From positions 120,848 to 184,847 of the forward strand of contig NZ_JACIDZ010000011.1 of the NCBI RefSeq assembly GCF_014196625.1: 64,000 nt of DNA. Direction: 5' to 3'. Position 1 is the first letter of the stretch, and the number at the start of each line of letters is the position of its first letter. Below the pieces are notes generated by a model, which saw only the letters and a program-made list of their open reading frames with translations, had not been told where the DNA came from and searched no databases. The DNA is from Martelella radicis (GTDB lineage Bacteria; Pseudomonadota; Alphaproteobacteria; Rhizobiales; Rhizobiaceae). Of this stretch, positions 8,288 to 16,681 are shown piece after piece. The position numbers and the translations under genes are program-made.

Positions 8288-9616
8288 ATGCGAATGAAAC
8301 TTCTGAAAGCGACGCTCGTCGCTTGCTGCGCCGTCGGCGGCCTTGCCGCATCGGCCCAGGCCGATGATTTCGACTATGGCAGCTTCCCGGACTATACGCT
8401 GAAGGTGAAGCTGATCGGCGGCACTCAGTATGAGAAGCTCTATACCCGTATCCCCGAATGGGAAGAAATGACGGGCGCCAAGGTCGAGATCGTTTCTTCG
8501 AAGAACCACTTCGATCTTGACCGCGAGATCAAGCAGGACATTGCCGCCGGCGGCATTTCCTGGTGCGTCGGCTCCAACCATACGAGCTTCGCCCCGCAAT
8601 ATGGCAATCTCTATATCGATCTGTCGGAGCACATTCCGCAGTCCGAGCTCGACAAATATGTCCAGGGCACGCTGAAGGCTTCCACGGTCGATGGCCGCCT
8701 CGTGCAGTTGCCGCGCGTCACCGACGTTTCCAACATCTACTACCGCAAGAGCCTTTATGCCGATCCGGCAAACCAGGCCGCGTGGAAAGAGAAGTATGGC
8801 ACCGAACTGGCGCCGCCGAAGACCTTCGACGAGTTCCGCGACCAGGTGATCTTCTTCGCCGACCCGCCGAACCTCTACGGCACGGCCTTTGCCGGCAAGG
8901 ACGAGGGCATGTCGGGCCGCTTCATGGAAATCCTCCGCGCCAATGGCGGCGATATGTTTGATGAGGACATGAAGCCGGTGTTCAATTCCGAGGCCGGCGT
9001 CGAGGCGCTGCAGTGGTTCATCGACATCTACGAGGCCGGTGCGGTTCCGGCCGGCACGGTCAACTACACCTGGGACGATATCGGCCAGGCCATGGCCGCC
9101 GGTCAGCTTGCCGTCGACCTCGACTGGCCGGGCTGGGCAGCCTTCTTCGCCGATCCGGAAGCCTCCAAGATCGCCGATGACCTCGGCTATGCGGTTTCGC
9201 CCGTCGGTTCGTCCGGCAAACGCGGCGGCTGGTCCGGCTCGCACTCCTTCTCGGTCACGCAGGACTGCGACAACAAGGACGCCGGCGTTTCCTTCGCCGT
9301 GTTCATGACCAATGACGAGAGCGAACTGATGGAAGCCATGGCCGGCAATCTGCCGACCCGCACGGCGACCTATGATGAAGTCGTCAAGTGGTTCAACGAG
9401 AACGGCAAGGAAAACCTCGCCGAGATGTTCACGGTGTGGAAGGGCTCGCTTGATGACGCCCGCACGCCGCCGCTCATTCCGGAGTGGATCCAGGTCTCCA
9501 ACGTGTTGTGGCCCGAGCTGCAGGCGGCCATCGTCGGCGAGAAAACGGCACAGGAAGCCCTCGACGATGCCGCCGAGGAAGCGACCTACATCATGGAAGA
9601 CGCGGGCTACTACTGA
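8288..9616 (+). CDS. Sugar ABC transporter substrate-binding protein (CUT1)
   Basis: About 442 residues. A cleavable signal peptide ends ...GLAASAQA before DDFDYG. The mature part is a family 1 solute-binding protein with the hinge-like TDVSNIYYRKSLYADPANQAAWKEKYG (shown here by its ends TDVSN and KEKYG) and VDLDWPGWAAFF. Three closely spaced ATGs exist at 8285, 8288 and 8294; 8288 has the best spacing to AGGAGG. Periplasmic capture of a sugar, probably L-fucose or a fucose-containing compound, is inferred from the downstream catabolic genes. Two GC-rich hairpins separate it from the permeases, typical for raising binding-protein output over the rest. Confidence 0.9.
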   Translation: MRMKLLKATLVACCAVGGLAASAQADDFDYGSFPDYTLKVKLIGGTQYEKLYTRIPEWEEMTGAKVEIVSSKNHFDLDREIKQDIAAGGISWCVGSNHTSFAPQYGNLYIDLSEHIPQSELDKYVQGTLKASTVDGRLVQLPRVTDVSNIYYRKSLYADPANQAAWKEKYGTELAPPKTFDEFRDQVIFFADPPNLYGTAFAGKDEGMSGRFMEILRANGGDMFDEDMKPVFNSEAGVEALQWFIDIYEAGAVPAGTVNYTWDDIGQAMAAGQLAVDLDWPGWAAFFADPEASKIADDLGYAVSPVGSSGKRGGWSGSHSFSVTQDCDNKDAGVSFAVFMTNDESELMEAMAGNLPTRTATYDEVVKWFNENGKENLAEMFTVWKGSLDDARTPPLIPEWIQVSNVLWPELQAAIVGEKTAQEALDDAAEEATYIMEDAGYY

Positions 9617-9643
9617 TCCCGCTACCTCCCAAGGCATGACGTC

Positions 9644-9686
9644 GCCGGCCTTCGGGCCGGCGGCATTTGACCGGCCCCGGGGCCGG
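9644..9686 (+). other. Two GC-rich hairpins after the binding-protein gene
   Basis: GCCGGCC-TTCG-GGCCGGC (9644-9661) is a 7-bp stem with a stable UUCG loop. A perfect 16-base palindrome, CCGGCCCCGGGGCCGG, follows at 9671-9686. There is no T-run, so mRNA stabilisation or partial attenuation between the binding-protein and permease genes is more likely than full termination. Confidence 0.6.
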
Positions 9687-9724
9687 ATATTCCTCCCATT
9701 CTTTTCAATTCTCGAAGGCGCGAC

Positions 9725-10627
9725 ATGAAGTTTTTCAGGTCTCCGCAGGCGACGCCCTACCTTCTGCTGCTGCCGGCCATCATCGTCATTCTGGCGGTCG
9801 TGCTGGTGCCGCTTCTCGTGTCGTTCTGGACGAGCTTCACCAGCTACAACCTGGTGCGTCCCGATTCCCTCTACAATTTCGTCGGACTGCGCAATTACGA
9901 ACGGCTGATGGGCAATGACGACTTCTGGTGGGCCTTCGGGCGCACCGTCGTGTTCATCACCATTGCGCTCAACCTCGAAATGGTCATGGGTCTCGGGCTT
10001 GCGCTTCTGGTCAACCGCATCACCTGGGGCCAGCGCACCCTCAGAACCATCATGATGTTCCCGATGATGTTCTCGCCGATCCTCGTCGGCTTCCAGTTCA
10101 AATACCTGTTCAACGATTCCGTCGGTCTGGTGAACAATGCGCTGTTCGCGCTGAACCTGATCGAAAAACCGATCCCGTGGCTGGTCAATGGCTGGCTCGC
10201 CAACTTCTCGATCATCGTCGCCGAAATGTGGATGTCGACCTCGATCTTCGCCATCCTGCTGATGGCCGGCCTGCTGGCCATGCCGAAGGAGCCGATCGAG
10301 GCGGCCAAGGTGGACGGCTGCAACGCCATCCAGGTCTTCCGCCATATCACGTTGCCCTTCCTGATGCCGTTCATCTGGATCGCGATGACGATCCGCTCGC
10401 TCGACGTCGCGCGCGCCTATGACATGGTGAAGATCATGACCAATGGCGGGCCTGCGGGCCGCACGGAACTCATCTGGACGCTGATGACGCGGACCGGCTA
10501 CCAGAACTCGCAGATGGGCATGGCGAATGCCATGGGCTATGTCTCCATCCTGCTGTCGATCGCCTTCACCATCATCTTCTACCGCAACCTTTCCAAGTCG
10601 CGGCTATTCATGGGAGGCGCACAATGA
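9725..10627 (+). CDS. Sugar ABC transporter permease (MalF/UgpA type)
   Basis: 300 residues with six predicted membrane helices, beginning with LLLLPAIIVILAVVLVPLLV. The cytoplasmic EAA loop that contacts the ATPase is EAAKVDGCNAIQVFRHITLP near residue 200. It forms the heterodimeric inner-membrane channel with the next gene product. The length is normal for CUT1 permeases. The stop overlaps the start of the second permease as ATGA, so the two are translationally coupled and made in equal amounts. It belongs to the 8288-16628 operon. Confidence 0.92.
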   Translation: MKFFRSPQATPYLLLLPAIIVILAVVLVPLLVSFWTSFTSYNLVRPDSLYNFVGLRNYERLMGNDDFWWAFGRTVVFITIALNLEMVMGLGLALLVNRITWGQRTLRTIMMFPMMFSPILVGFQFKYLFNDSVGLVNNALFALNLIEKPIPWLVNGWLANFSIIVAEMWMSTSIFAILLMAGLLAMPKEPIEAAKVDGCNAIQVFRHITLPFLMPFIWIAMTIRSLDVARAYDMVKIMTNGGPAGRTELIWTLMTRTGYQNSQMGMANAMGYVSILLSIAFTIIFYRNLSKSRLFMGGAQ

Positions 10628-11490
10628 GTAGCGCAATGTCCATCGAAAAGCCCTGGCAGCGCTGGCTGTTCAGGATCACGCTGTTCATCGCCATGATGAT
10701 CCTCGTCGTGCCCGGCGCCTGGGTGGTGATGACCGCCTTCCGTCCCAATGTCGAGGTCATGGCCCGCCCGCCGGTCTGGATCCCGCAGCAGTGGACGCTG
10801 AACAACTTTCTCGGCATTTTCGGGTTTTTGCCTGATCGCCAGCAGGGATTGCCTGTTCCGAGCTATTTCATCAACTCTCTGGTGATCTCGCTCACCTCCA
10901 CCTTAGTGGCGATCCTCGTCGGCATGATGGGCGGCTATGCCTTTGCCCGCTATCGCTTCAAGGGCAAGGGTGCGCTGTTCCTCTCCTTCATGCTGTCGCG
11001 CACCGTGCCGGGCGTGGCGCTGTCGCTGCCGCTCTTCATCCTGTGGAGCAAGATCGGGCTGATCGATACCAAGTTCGGACTGATCCTGGTCTATATGGCG
11101 ATCAACATCCCCTTCACCATCTGGCTGACGGACGGCTTCTTCCGCCAGATCCCGGCGGATCTTTCCGAGGCCGCCCAGATCGACGGCTGCACACGCTGGC
11201 AGGCCTTCTGGAAGGTGGAGTTCCCGCTCGCCCGTTCGGGCCTGGCGTCTGCCGGCATCTTTGCCTTTCTGACGGCATGGAACGAGTTCGCGCTGGCAAG
11301 CCAGCTCACCCGGACCACCGCGTCGAAGACCATGCCGGTCGGGCTGATGGATTTTACCGCCCAGTTCACCGTTGACTGGACCGGGATGAGCGCCATGGCG
11401 GTGCTGATCATCATTCCCGCGCTCATTCTCACCTTCATCGTACAAAAGCATCTGATTGCCGGACTGACGTTCGGTGGTGTGAAAGGATAA
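10624..11490 (+). CDS. Sugar ABC transporter permease (MalG/UgpE type)
   Basis: 288 residues with six membrane helices. The first, FRITLFIAMMILVVPGAWVV, is followed by a periplasmic stretch. The EAA loop reads EAAQIDGCTRWQAFWKVEFP near 180-200, and the C-terminus ends IVQKHLIAGLTFGGVKG, the standard MalG-type ending. It pairs with the preceding permease (4-base overlap) and is followed 4 bases later by the ATPase gene. The transported substrate is inferred from the operon to be a 6-deoxyhexose or a derivative. Confidence 0.92.
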   Translation: MSSAMSIEKPWQRWLFRITLFIAMMILVVPGAWVVMTAFRPNVEVMARPPVWIPQQWTLNNFLGIFGFLPDRQQGLPVPSYFINSLVISLTSTLVAILVGMMGGYAFARYRFKGKGALFLSFMLSRTVPGVALSLPLFILWSKIGLIDTKFGLILVYMAINIPFTIWLTDGFFRQIPADLSEAAQIDGCTRWQAFWKVEFPLARSGLASAGIFAFLTAWNEFALASQLTRTTASKTMPVGLMDFTAQFTVDWTGMSAMAVLIIIPALILTFIVQKHLIAGLTFGGVKG

Positions 11491-11494
11491 TCCC

Positions 11495-12586
11495 GTGGCC
11501 GAAGTGCACCTTTCCAAAATCGTCAAGCGTTACGGATCGCTGGAAGTCGTTCACGGCATCGATCTTGAAGTCGCGCACAACGAATTTGTCGTTCTCGTCG
11601 GTCCCTCCGGCTGCGGCAAGTCGACGACGCTGCGCATGATCGCCGGGCTGGAGGAAATCTCCGGCGGCGAACTGAAGATCGGGGACCGCGTCGTCAATTC
11701 GCTTCCGCCCAGATCGCGCAATATCTCCATGGTGTTCCAGTCCTATGCGCTTTATCCGCACATGACCGTGCGCGAAAACCTCGGTTTCGGCCTGAAGATC
11801 GCCGGCATGACGCCGGAGGATATCAAGCCGCGCGTCGATGAGGCAGCCGGCATTCTGGGGCTGGAAAGCTTCATGGACCGCCTGCCGGCCAACCTGTCCG
11901 GCGGGCAGCGCCAGCGCGTGGCCATGGGCCGTGCCATTGTTCGCCACCCGGATGTCTTCCTGTTTGACGAGCCGCTGTCGAACCTTGACGCCAAGCTCCG
12001 TGGCCAGATGCGCGTCGAGATCAAGAAACTGCATCAGCGGGTCAAGACAACGGTCATCTACGTGACCCACGACCAGGTGGAGGCGATGACGCTTGCCGAC
12101 CGGATCGTGATCATGCGCGATGGCTATGTGGAACAGGTCGGCACGCCGACCGAAGTGTTCGAAAACCCGGTCAATACCTTCGTTGCCGGCTTCATCGGCT
12201 CGCCGCCGATGAACCAGCTTGACGGCGTTGTCGAAAACGGCGCTGCGAGATTGAATGACGGTACGCTGGTGCCGTTGCCGGAAGATATCGCCGCAAGACT
12301 TTCCGACGGTCAGAAGGTCGTGGTCGGCTTCCGTCCGGATGCCTTTGCCCCCAAGGGCCATTCGCTGCACCCGGAAGACCGCTCGATCGAGATTTCGCTT
12401 CCGGTGGTGATCTCAGAGCCGCTTGGCACCGAGACCATCATCTTCACCGAGTTCGGCGGCAAGGAAGTGCAGGCCAAGATGCTTGATCCGCGTCCGCTGA
12501 ACGATGGCGAAACGCTGACCTTCACCCTCGACCTCGAACGTCTGCACGTTTTCGACGGCGAGACCGGCAAGAGCCTGAGGGCCTGA
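11495..12586 (+). CDS. Sugar ABC transporter ATP-binding protein (UgpC/MsmK type)
   Basis: 363 residues with all ATPase motifs: Walker A GPSGCGKST, signature LSGGQRQR, Walker B VFLFDEPLSNLD and H-loop VTHDQVEAMT. A TOBE/MalK regulatory domain starts after FVAGFIGSPPMNQ. The GTG start at 11495 follows an AAGGATAA site 4 bases past the upstream stop. It powers the importer made with the two preceding permeases and the binding protein. Two bases after its stop begins the first catabolic enzyme, so uptake and breakdown genes are co-transcribed. Confidence 0.92.
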   Translation: MAEVHLSKIVKRYGSLEVVHGIDLEVAHNEFVVLVGPSGCGKSTTLRMIAGLEEISGGELKIGDRVVNSLPPRSRNISMVFQSYALYPHMTVRENLGFGLKIAGMTPEDIKPRVDEAAGILGLESFMDRLPANLSGGQRQRVAMGRAIVRHPDVFLFDEPLSNLDAKLRGQMRVEIKKLHQRVKTTVIYVTHDQVEAMTLADRIVIMRDGYVEQVGTPTEVFENPVNTFVAGFIGSPPMNQLDGVVENGAARLNDGTLVPLPEDIAARLSDGQKVVVGFRPDAFAPKGHSLHPEDRSIEISLPVVISEPLGTETIIFTEFGGKEVQAKMLDPRPLNDGETLTFTLDLERLHVFDGETGKSLRA

Positions 12587-12588
12587 CA

Positions 12589-13695
12589 ATGGCAAAGATC
12601 GTCCGTGCCGAACTGGTGATGGTGGATCTGAAGCCGAAGGTGACGCGGGTCGATGCGATCCAGTCTTTCGTCAGCCAGGAAACCCCGATCGTTCGCATCA
12701 CCGATGCGGATGGCGTTACCGGCACGGGCTATTCCTATACGATCGGTACCGGCGGTCCGTCGGTGATGGCGCTTCTGGAGAAGACGCTGCTGCCGGCGAT
12801 CATCGGCCGCGAGGCGCATGACATCGAGCACATCTGGCGTGATCTCTCCTTCCTGACCCATGCCACCACGGTCGGCGCGATCACCGCGATCGCGCTTGCC
12901 GCCATCGACACCGCGCTCTGGGACCTAAAGGCGGTGAAACTTGGCCTGCCGCTGCACAAGCTGGCCGGCGGGGCGAAGGACGAGATACCGCTTTACACAA
13001 CGGAAGGCGGCTGGCTGCATCTGGAAACCGAAGCGCTTGTCGCCGATGCGATCGAAGCCAAGGCGAATGGATTCTCCGGCTGCAAGCTCAAGGTCGGTCG
13101 TCCGCTGTCGGAAGACGTCGCGCGGATTTCGGCGGTGCGCGAGGCTGTCGGCCCGGCGTTCGAGATTTTCACCGATGCCAACCAGGCCTTTGCCGTGGAC
13201 GAGGCCGTGCGCCGGGCCGCCGCCTATCAGCGGCTTGATATCGGTTGGCTGGAAGAGCCGCTGCCGGCAGACGACATCGAGGGCCATGCGGTTCTCTCGC
13301 GCCACACGAGCGTGCCGGTTGCCGTCGGAGAAAGCCTTTATTCGGCGCTGCATTTCCGCGAATATCTGGAGCGGCGGGCCTGCTCCGTCATCCAGGTCGA
13401 TGTCGGGCGCATCGGCGGCATCACGCCCTGGCTCAAGGTTGCGCATATGGCCGAATGCTTCAATGTCGCCGTGGCGCCGCATTTCCTGATGGAATTGCAT
13501 GTTTCGCTGTGCGCGGCGGTCCCCAATGCGCGCTGGGTGGAATATATTCCGCAACTCGATGCGATCACGCTTGAGGGCATGACCATCCGTAATGGCCGCG
13601 CCATTCCTTCTTCCTCCCCGGGCCTTGGCATTGCCTGGGATTTCGAAGCCATCGGCCGCATGGCCGTCGAGGGTTCGCACAAGACAATCAACTGA
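12589..13695 (+). CDS. Mandelate racemase / muconate lactonizing enzyme family protein
   Basis: 368 residues, enolase superfamily. The catalytic KxK is in GCKLKVG (about 165). The three metal ligands lie in FTDANQAF, LEEPL and AVGES. The His-Asp dyad of the mandelate racemase subgroup is visible as QVDVGRIGG and APHFLMELH. Such enzymes dehydrate or epimerise sugar acids by removing the proton alpha to the carboxylate. It shares an operon with a clear L-fuconate dehydratase, so it probably handles a second acid sugar or an epimer. The specific substrate is not predictable from what I can see. Confidence 0.88.
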   Translation: MAKIVRAELVMVDLKPKVTRVDAIQSFVSQETPIVRITDADGVTGTGYSYTIGTGGPSVMALLEKTLLPAIIGREAHDIEHIWRDLSFLTHATTVGAITAIALAAIDTALWDLKAVKLGLPLHKLAGGAKDEIPLYTTEGGWLHLETEALVADAIEAKANGFSGCKLKVGRPLSEDVARISAVREAVGPAFEIFTDANQAFAVDEAVRRAAAYQRLDIGWLEEPLPADDIEGHAVLSRHTSVPVAVGESLYSALHFREYLERRACSVIQVDVGRIGGITPWLKVAHMAECFNVAVAPHFLMELHVSLCAAVPNARWVEYIPQLDAITLEGMTIRNGRAIPSSSPGLGIAWDFEAIGRMAVEGSHKTIN

Positions 13696-13712
13696 CGTTC
13701 AAGGGAGCGATC

Positions 13713-14444
13713 ATGACCGACCTTTCAGGAAAAACCTGCTTCATCACCGCCGCCGCGCAAGGCATCGGCGCGGCATCGGCCAAGGCTTTCGCAAAGGCCG
13801 GCGCGAAGGTGATCGCAACCGATATCAATGCCGAGAAACTGAAGGAGCTTGAGGGCATCGAGAACGTCTCGACGCGGCTCCTGAACGTGCTTTCCGACGA
13901 GGCCGTCACTATCGCCGCGCGTGAGATCGGCCAGGTCGATATCCTGTTTAACTGCGCTGGCATCGTCCACAACGGCTCGATCCTTGAGAGCAATGAAGGC
14001 GATCTCGACCTTGCCTATGACCTCAACGTCAAGGCCATGGTGCGGACCATCCGCGCCTTCCTGCCCGGCATGCTCGAGCGCGGCGACGGCGCGATCATCA
14101 ACATGTCCTCGGTCGCCTCCAGCATGAAGGGCGTGCCGAACCGCTTCGCCTACACCACGACCAAGGCCGCCGTTCTCGGCATGACCAAATCGGTTGCTGC
14201 CGATTATGTCGCCAAGGGCATTCGCTGCAACGCCATTTGCCCGGGCACGGTCGATAGTCCCTCGCTGCAGGATCGTCTGAAGGCGACCGGCGATTATGAA
14301 AAGGCGCGCACCGACTTTATCGCCCGCCAACCGATCGGCCGCATCGGGACGCCGGAAGAGATCGCCGATCTCGCCGTCTACCTTGCGGGCGCCACCTACA
14401 CGACCGGCCAGGCCTACGCCATCGATGGCGGCTGGACCTGCTGA
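13713..14444 (+). CDS. SDR oxidoreductase, probable 2-keto-3-deoxy-L-fuconate dehydrogenase
   Basis: 243 residues, classical short-chain dehydrogenase. The NAD-binding motif is TAAAQGIGAASA, the structural motif NCAGIV, the catalytic serine lies in NMSSVAS and the YxxxK pair in YTTTKAA. The end reads TGQAYAIDGGW. It resembles the group containing the Xanthomonas 2-keto-3-deoxy-L-fuconate dehydrogenase and human BDH2. Its position between an enolase-type dehydratase and the FAH hydrolase fits oxidation of 2-keto-3-deoxy-L-fuconate to the 2,4-diketo acid. AAGGGAG precedes the ATG. It could instead act on L-fucose itself, since no other fucose dehydrogenase is evident here. Confidence 0.85.
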   Translation: MTDLSGKTCFITAAAQGIGAASAKAFAKAGAKVIATDINAEKLKELEGIENVSTRLLNVLSDEAVTIAAREIGQVDILFNCAGIVHNGSILESNEGDLDLAYDLNVKAMVRTIRAFLPGMLERGDGAIINMSSVASSMKGVPNRFAYTTTKAAVLGMTKSVAADYVAKGIRCNAICPGTVDSPSLQDRLKATGDYEKARTDFIARQPIGRIGTPEEIADLAVYLAGATYTTGQAYAIDGGWTC

Positions 14445-14474
14445 TCCGCACCGACAACAACCGAAGTTCAGACC

Positions 14475-15761
14475 ATGACCGAAATCACCGGACTGTCCGT
14501 CCACGACCTGCGTTTTCCGACCTCCGCCAAGCTCGACGGTTCGGACGCGATGAACCCCGATCCGGATTACTCCGCGGCCTATGTCGTGCTCGAGACGGAT
14601 GGCGAACTTGAAGGCCACGGCCTGACCTTCACTATCGGGCGCGGCAATGAAGTGGTCTGCGCAGCGATCGCCGCGCTTGAAAACCGCGTGAAGGGGCTGA
14701 ATCTCGACTGGATCGCCGAAGATCCGGGCCGCTTCTGGCGTCACGTCACCGGCGACAGCCAGTTGCGCTGGATCGGGCCGGACAAGGGCGCTATGCACCT
14801 GGCGACCGGCGCCGTCGTCAATGCTGTCTGGGACCTGATGGCAAAAGCCGCCGGAAAACCGGTCTGGCAGCTTGTGGCCGACATGACGCCGGAACAGCTC
14901 GTGTCGATCATCGATTTCCGTTACCTGACCGACGCGATCACGCCGGACGAGGCGCTCGCGATCTTCCGCAAGGCTGCGGCCGGAAAGGCGGAGCGGATCG
15001 CGGAGCTGAAGAAAAACGGCTATCCCTGCTATACGACGTCCGCCGGCTGGCTCGGCTACAGCCATGACAAGCTGCGTCGTCTGGCGCAGGAAGCGGTCGA
15101 TAGCGGCTTCACCTTCATCAAGATGAAGGTCGGGCAGGACCGCGACGAGGATATCGCCCGGCTGAAGATCGTGCGCGAGGTGATCGGCGAGGACCGCACG
15201 CTGATGATCGACGCCAACCAGGTCTGGGAGGTCGATCAGGCGATCGACTGGGTGAAGGCGCTTGCGCCCTTCCGGCCCTATTTCATCGAGGAGCCGACAA
15301 GCCCCGATGATGTCGCCGGCCACAGGAAAATCCGTGAGGCGGTTGCGCCGGTGAAGGTCGCGACCGGCGAGATGTGCCAGAACCGCATTCTGTTCAAACA
15401 ATTCATCGCGGGCGGCGCCATCGACATCGTCCAGATCGATGCCTGCCGCATTGGCGGGTTGAACGAGGTGCTCTCGGTTCTGGTGATGGCGGCGAAATAC
15501 GGTCTGCCGGTCTGGCCGCATGCCGGCGGCGTCGGCCTTTGCGAATATGTCCAGCATCTGTCGATGATCGACTATCTCGTCGTCTCCGGCACCAAGGACG
15601 GTCGGGTCATCGAATATGTCGACCATCTGCACGAACATTTCGTCGATCCCTGCCGGATCGAAGGCGCGGCCTATATGCCGCCGGAAATGCCGGGCTTTTC
15701 GATTGAGATGAAGCCGGAAACGCTTCATAACTACGCACACCCGACGCCCCAGGCGTCGTAA
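14475..15761 (+). CDS. L-fuconate dehydratase
   Basis: 428 residues with high similarity to bacterial FucD and human ENOSF1. The N-terminal block is DVRFPTS-like (HDLRFPTSAKLDGSDAMNPD), followed by DPDYSAAYVV and QLRWIGPDKGAMHLATGA. The catalytic set of the enolase superfamily is complete: IKMKVG (KxK), MIDANQVW, FIEEPTSPDD, ATGEMCQNR and WPHAGGVGLCEYVQHL. It removes water from L-fuconate to give 2-keto-3-deoxy-L-fuconate in the non-phosphorylating pathway. This gene is the firmest substrate clue in the operon. It lies 30 bases after the SDR gene and 15 before the hydrolase gene. Confidence 0.93.
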   Translation: MTEITGLSVHDLRFPTSAKLDGSDAMNPDPDYSAAYVVLETDGELEGHGLTFTIGRGNEVVCAAIAALENRVKGLNLDWIAEDPGRFWRHVTGDSQLRWIGPDKGAMHLATGAVVNAVWDLMAKAAGKPVWQLVADMTPEQLVSIIDFRYLTDAITPDEALAIFRKAAAGKAERIAELKKNGYPCYTTSAGWLGYSHDKLRRLAQEAVDSGFTFIKMKVGQDRDEDIARLKIVREVIGEDRTLMIDANQVWEVDQAIDWVKALAPFRPYFIEEPTSPDDVAGHRKIREAVAPVKVATGEMCQNRILFKQFIAGGAIDIVQIDACRIGGLNEVLSVLVMAAKYGLPVWPHAGGVGLCEYVQHLSMIDYLVVSGTKDGRVIEYVDHLHEHFVDPCRIEGAAYMPPEMPGFSIEMKPETLHNYAHPTPQAS

Positions 15762-15776
15762 TACGGGAGAATTGAC

Positions 15777-16628
15777 ATGAAACTGCTTCGCCTTGGCGCC
15801 AAGGGCGCCGAACGGCCCGCCATCCTGCACTCCGATGGCACTTACCGCGACATTTCCTCCGTCGTCGTCGACATTGCCGGCGACACGCTGACGGCCGCCG
15901 GGCTGGCGCGCATCGCCGCTGCCGATATCGGCAGTCTGCCGGTTCTGCCGCAGTCGAGCCGTATCGGTCCCTGCGTCGGCAAGGTCGGAAAGTTCATCTG
16001 CATCGGCCTCAACTATGCCGACCACGCGGCCGAGACCGGCGCCGATATTCCGAAAGAGCCGATCGTGTTCATGAAGGCGACCAGCGCCATCATCGGTCCC
16101 AACGACGATGTCCGCATTCCGAGGAACTCGAAGAAGACCGACTGGGAAGTCGAGCTCGGCGTTGTCATCGGCAAGGAAGCATCCTATGTGGATGAAGCCG
16201 ACGCCATGGACCACGTCGCCGGCTATTGCGTCGTCAACGATCTGTCCGAGCGCGAATTCCAGATCGAGCGCTCCGGTCAGTGGGTGAAGGGCAAGAGCGC
16301 CGACACCTTCGGCCCGATCGGCCCATATCTGGTGACGCGTGATGAGGTGGAAGACCCGCAGAAGCTCGCCATGTGGCTCGAAGTTGACGGACATCGTTAT
16401 CAGGACGGCTCGACCAAGACGATGATCTTTGGCGTTTCGCACCTCGTCAGCTATCTGTCGCAGTTCATGAGCCTGCAGCCCGGCGACATCATCACCACCG
16501 GCACGCCGCCCGGCGTTGGCATGGGCATCAAGCCGGAACCGGTCTATCTGAAGGAAGGCCAGACGATGAAGCTCGGCATCGAAGGCCTCGGCGAACAGAA
16601 ACAGAAGACGATTGCCTGGAACGCCTGA
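15777..16628 (+). CDS. Fumarylacetoacetate hydrolase family, probable 2,4-diketo-3-deoxy-L-fuconate hydrolase
   Basis: 283 residues. The FAH fold signature is present: ICIGLNYADHAAE near 80, the metal ligands in DWEVELGVVIGKEA (ExE pattern) and CVVNDLSERE, and the late TTGTPPGVGMG. In Xanthomonas an enzyme of this type cleaves 2,4-diketo-3-deoxy-L-fuconate to pyruvate and lactate, the last step of oxidative fucose breakdown. GGGAGAATTGAC precedes the ATG. It is the last gene of the plus-strand operon and faces the GntR gene tail to tail. Confidence 0.88.
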   Translation: MKLLRLGAKGAERPAILHSDGTYRDISSVVVDIAGDTLTAAGLARIAAADIGSLPVLPQSSRIGPCVGKVGKFICIGLNYADHAAETGADIPKEPIVFMKATSAIIGPNDDVRIPRNSKKTDWEVELGVVIGKEASYVDEADAMDHVAGYCVVNDLSEREFQIERSGQWVKGKSADTFGPIGPYLVTRDEVEDPQKLAMWLEVDGHRYQDGSTKTMIFGVSHLVSYLSQFMSLQPGDIITTGTPPGVGMGIKPEPVYLKEGQTMKLGIEGLGEQKQKTIAWNA

Positions 16629-16637
16629 CGTTCTTTC

Positions 16638-16668
16638 CCGGCGGTGTGATCATCAGCCATGCCGCCGG
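16638..16668. terminator. Hairpin between convergent genes
   Basis: CCGGCGG at 16638-16644 pairs with CCGCCGG at 16662-16668 around a 17-base loop. It lies between the convergent FAH-hydrolase and GntR genes. There is no strong T-run, so a termination role is only plausible. Confidence 0.35.
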
Positions 16669-16681
16669 TGCTTGCCGTCGC

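Noticed and set aside
8234..16442. Very long open frames on the minus strand opposite the fucose operon (for example 8234-10345 and 13725-16442)
   Set aside because: They lie antisense to clearly conserved transporter and enzyme genes, have no family motifs and are rich in Arg, His and Asp as expected from antisense frames in GC-rich DNA.
6074..16628. L-rhamnose rather than L-fucose oxidative pathway
   Set aside because: The mutarotase alone would allow it, but the 428-residue dehydratase matches L-fuconate dehydratase/ENOSF1 throughout, including HDLRFPTS and QLRWIGP blocks.
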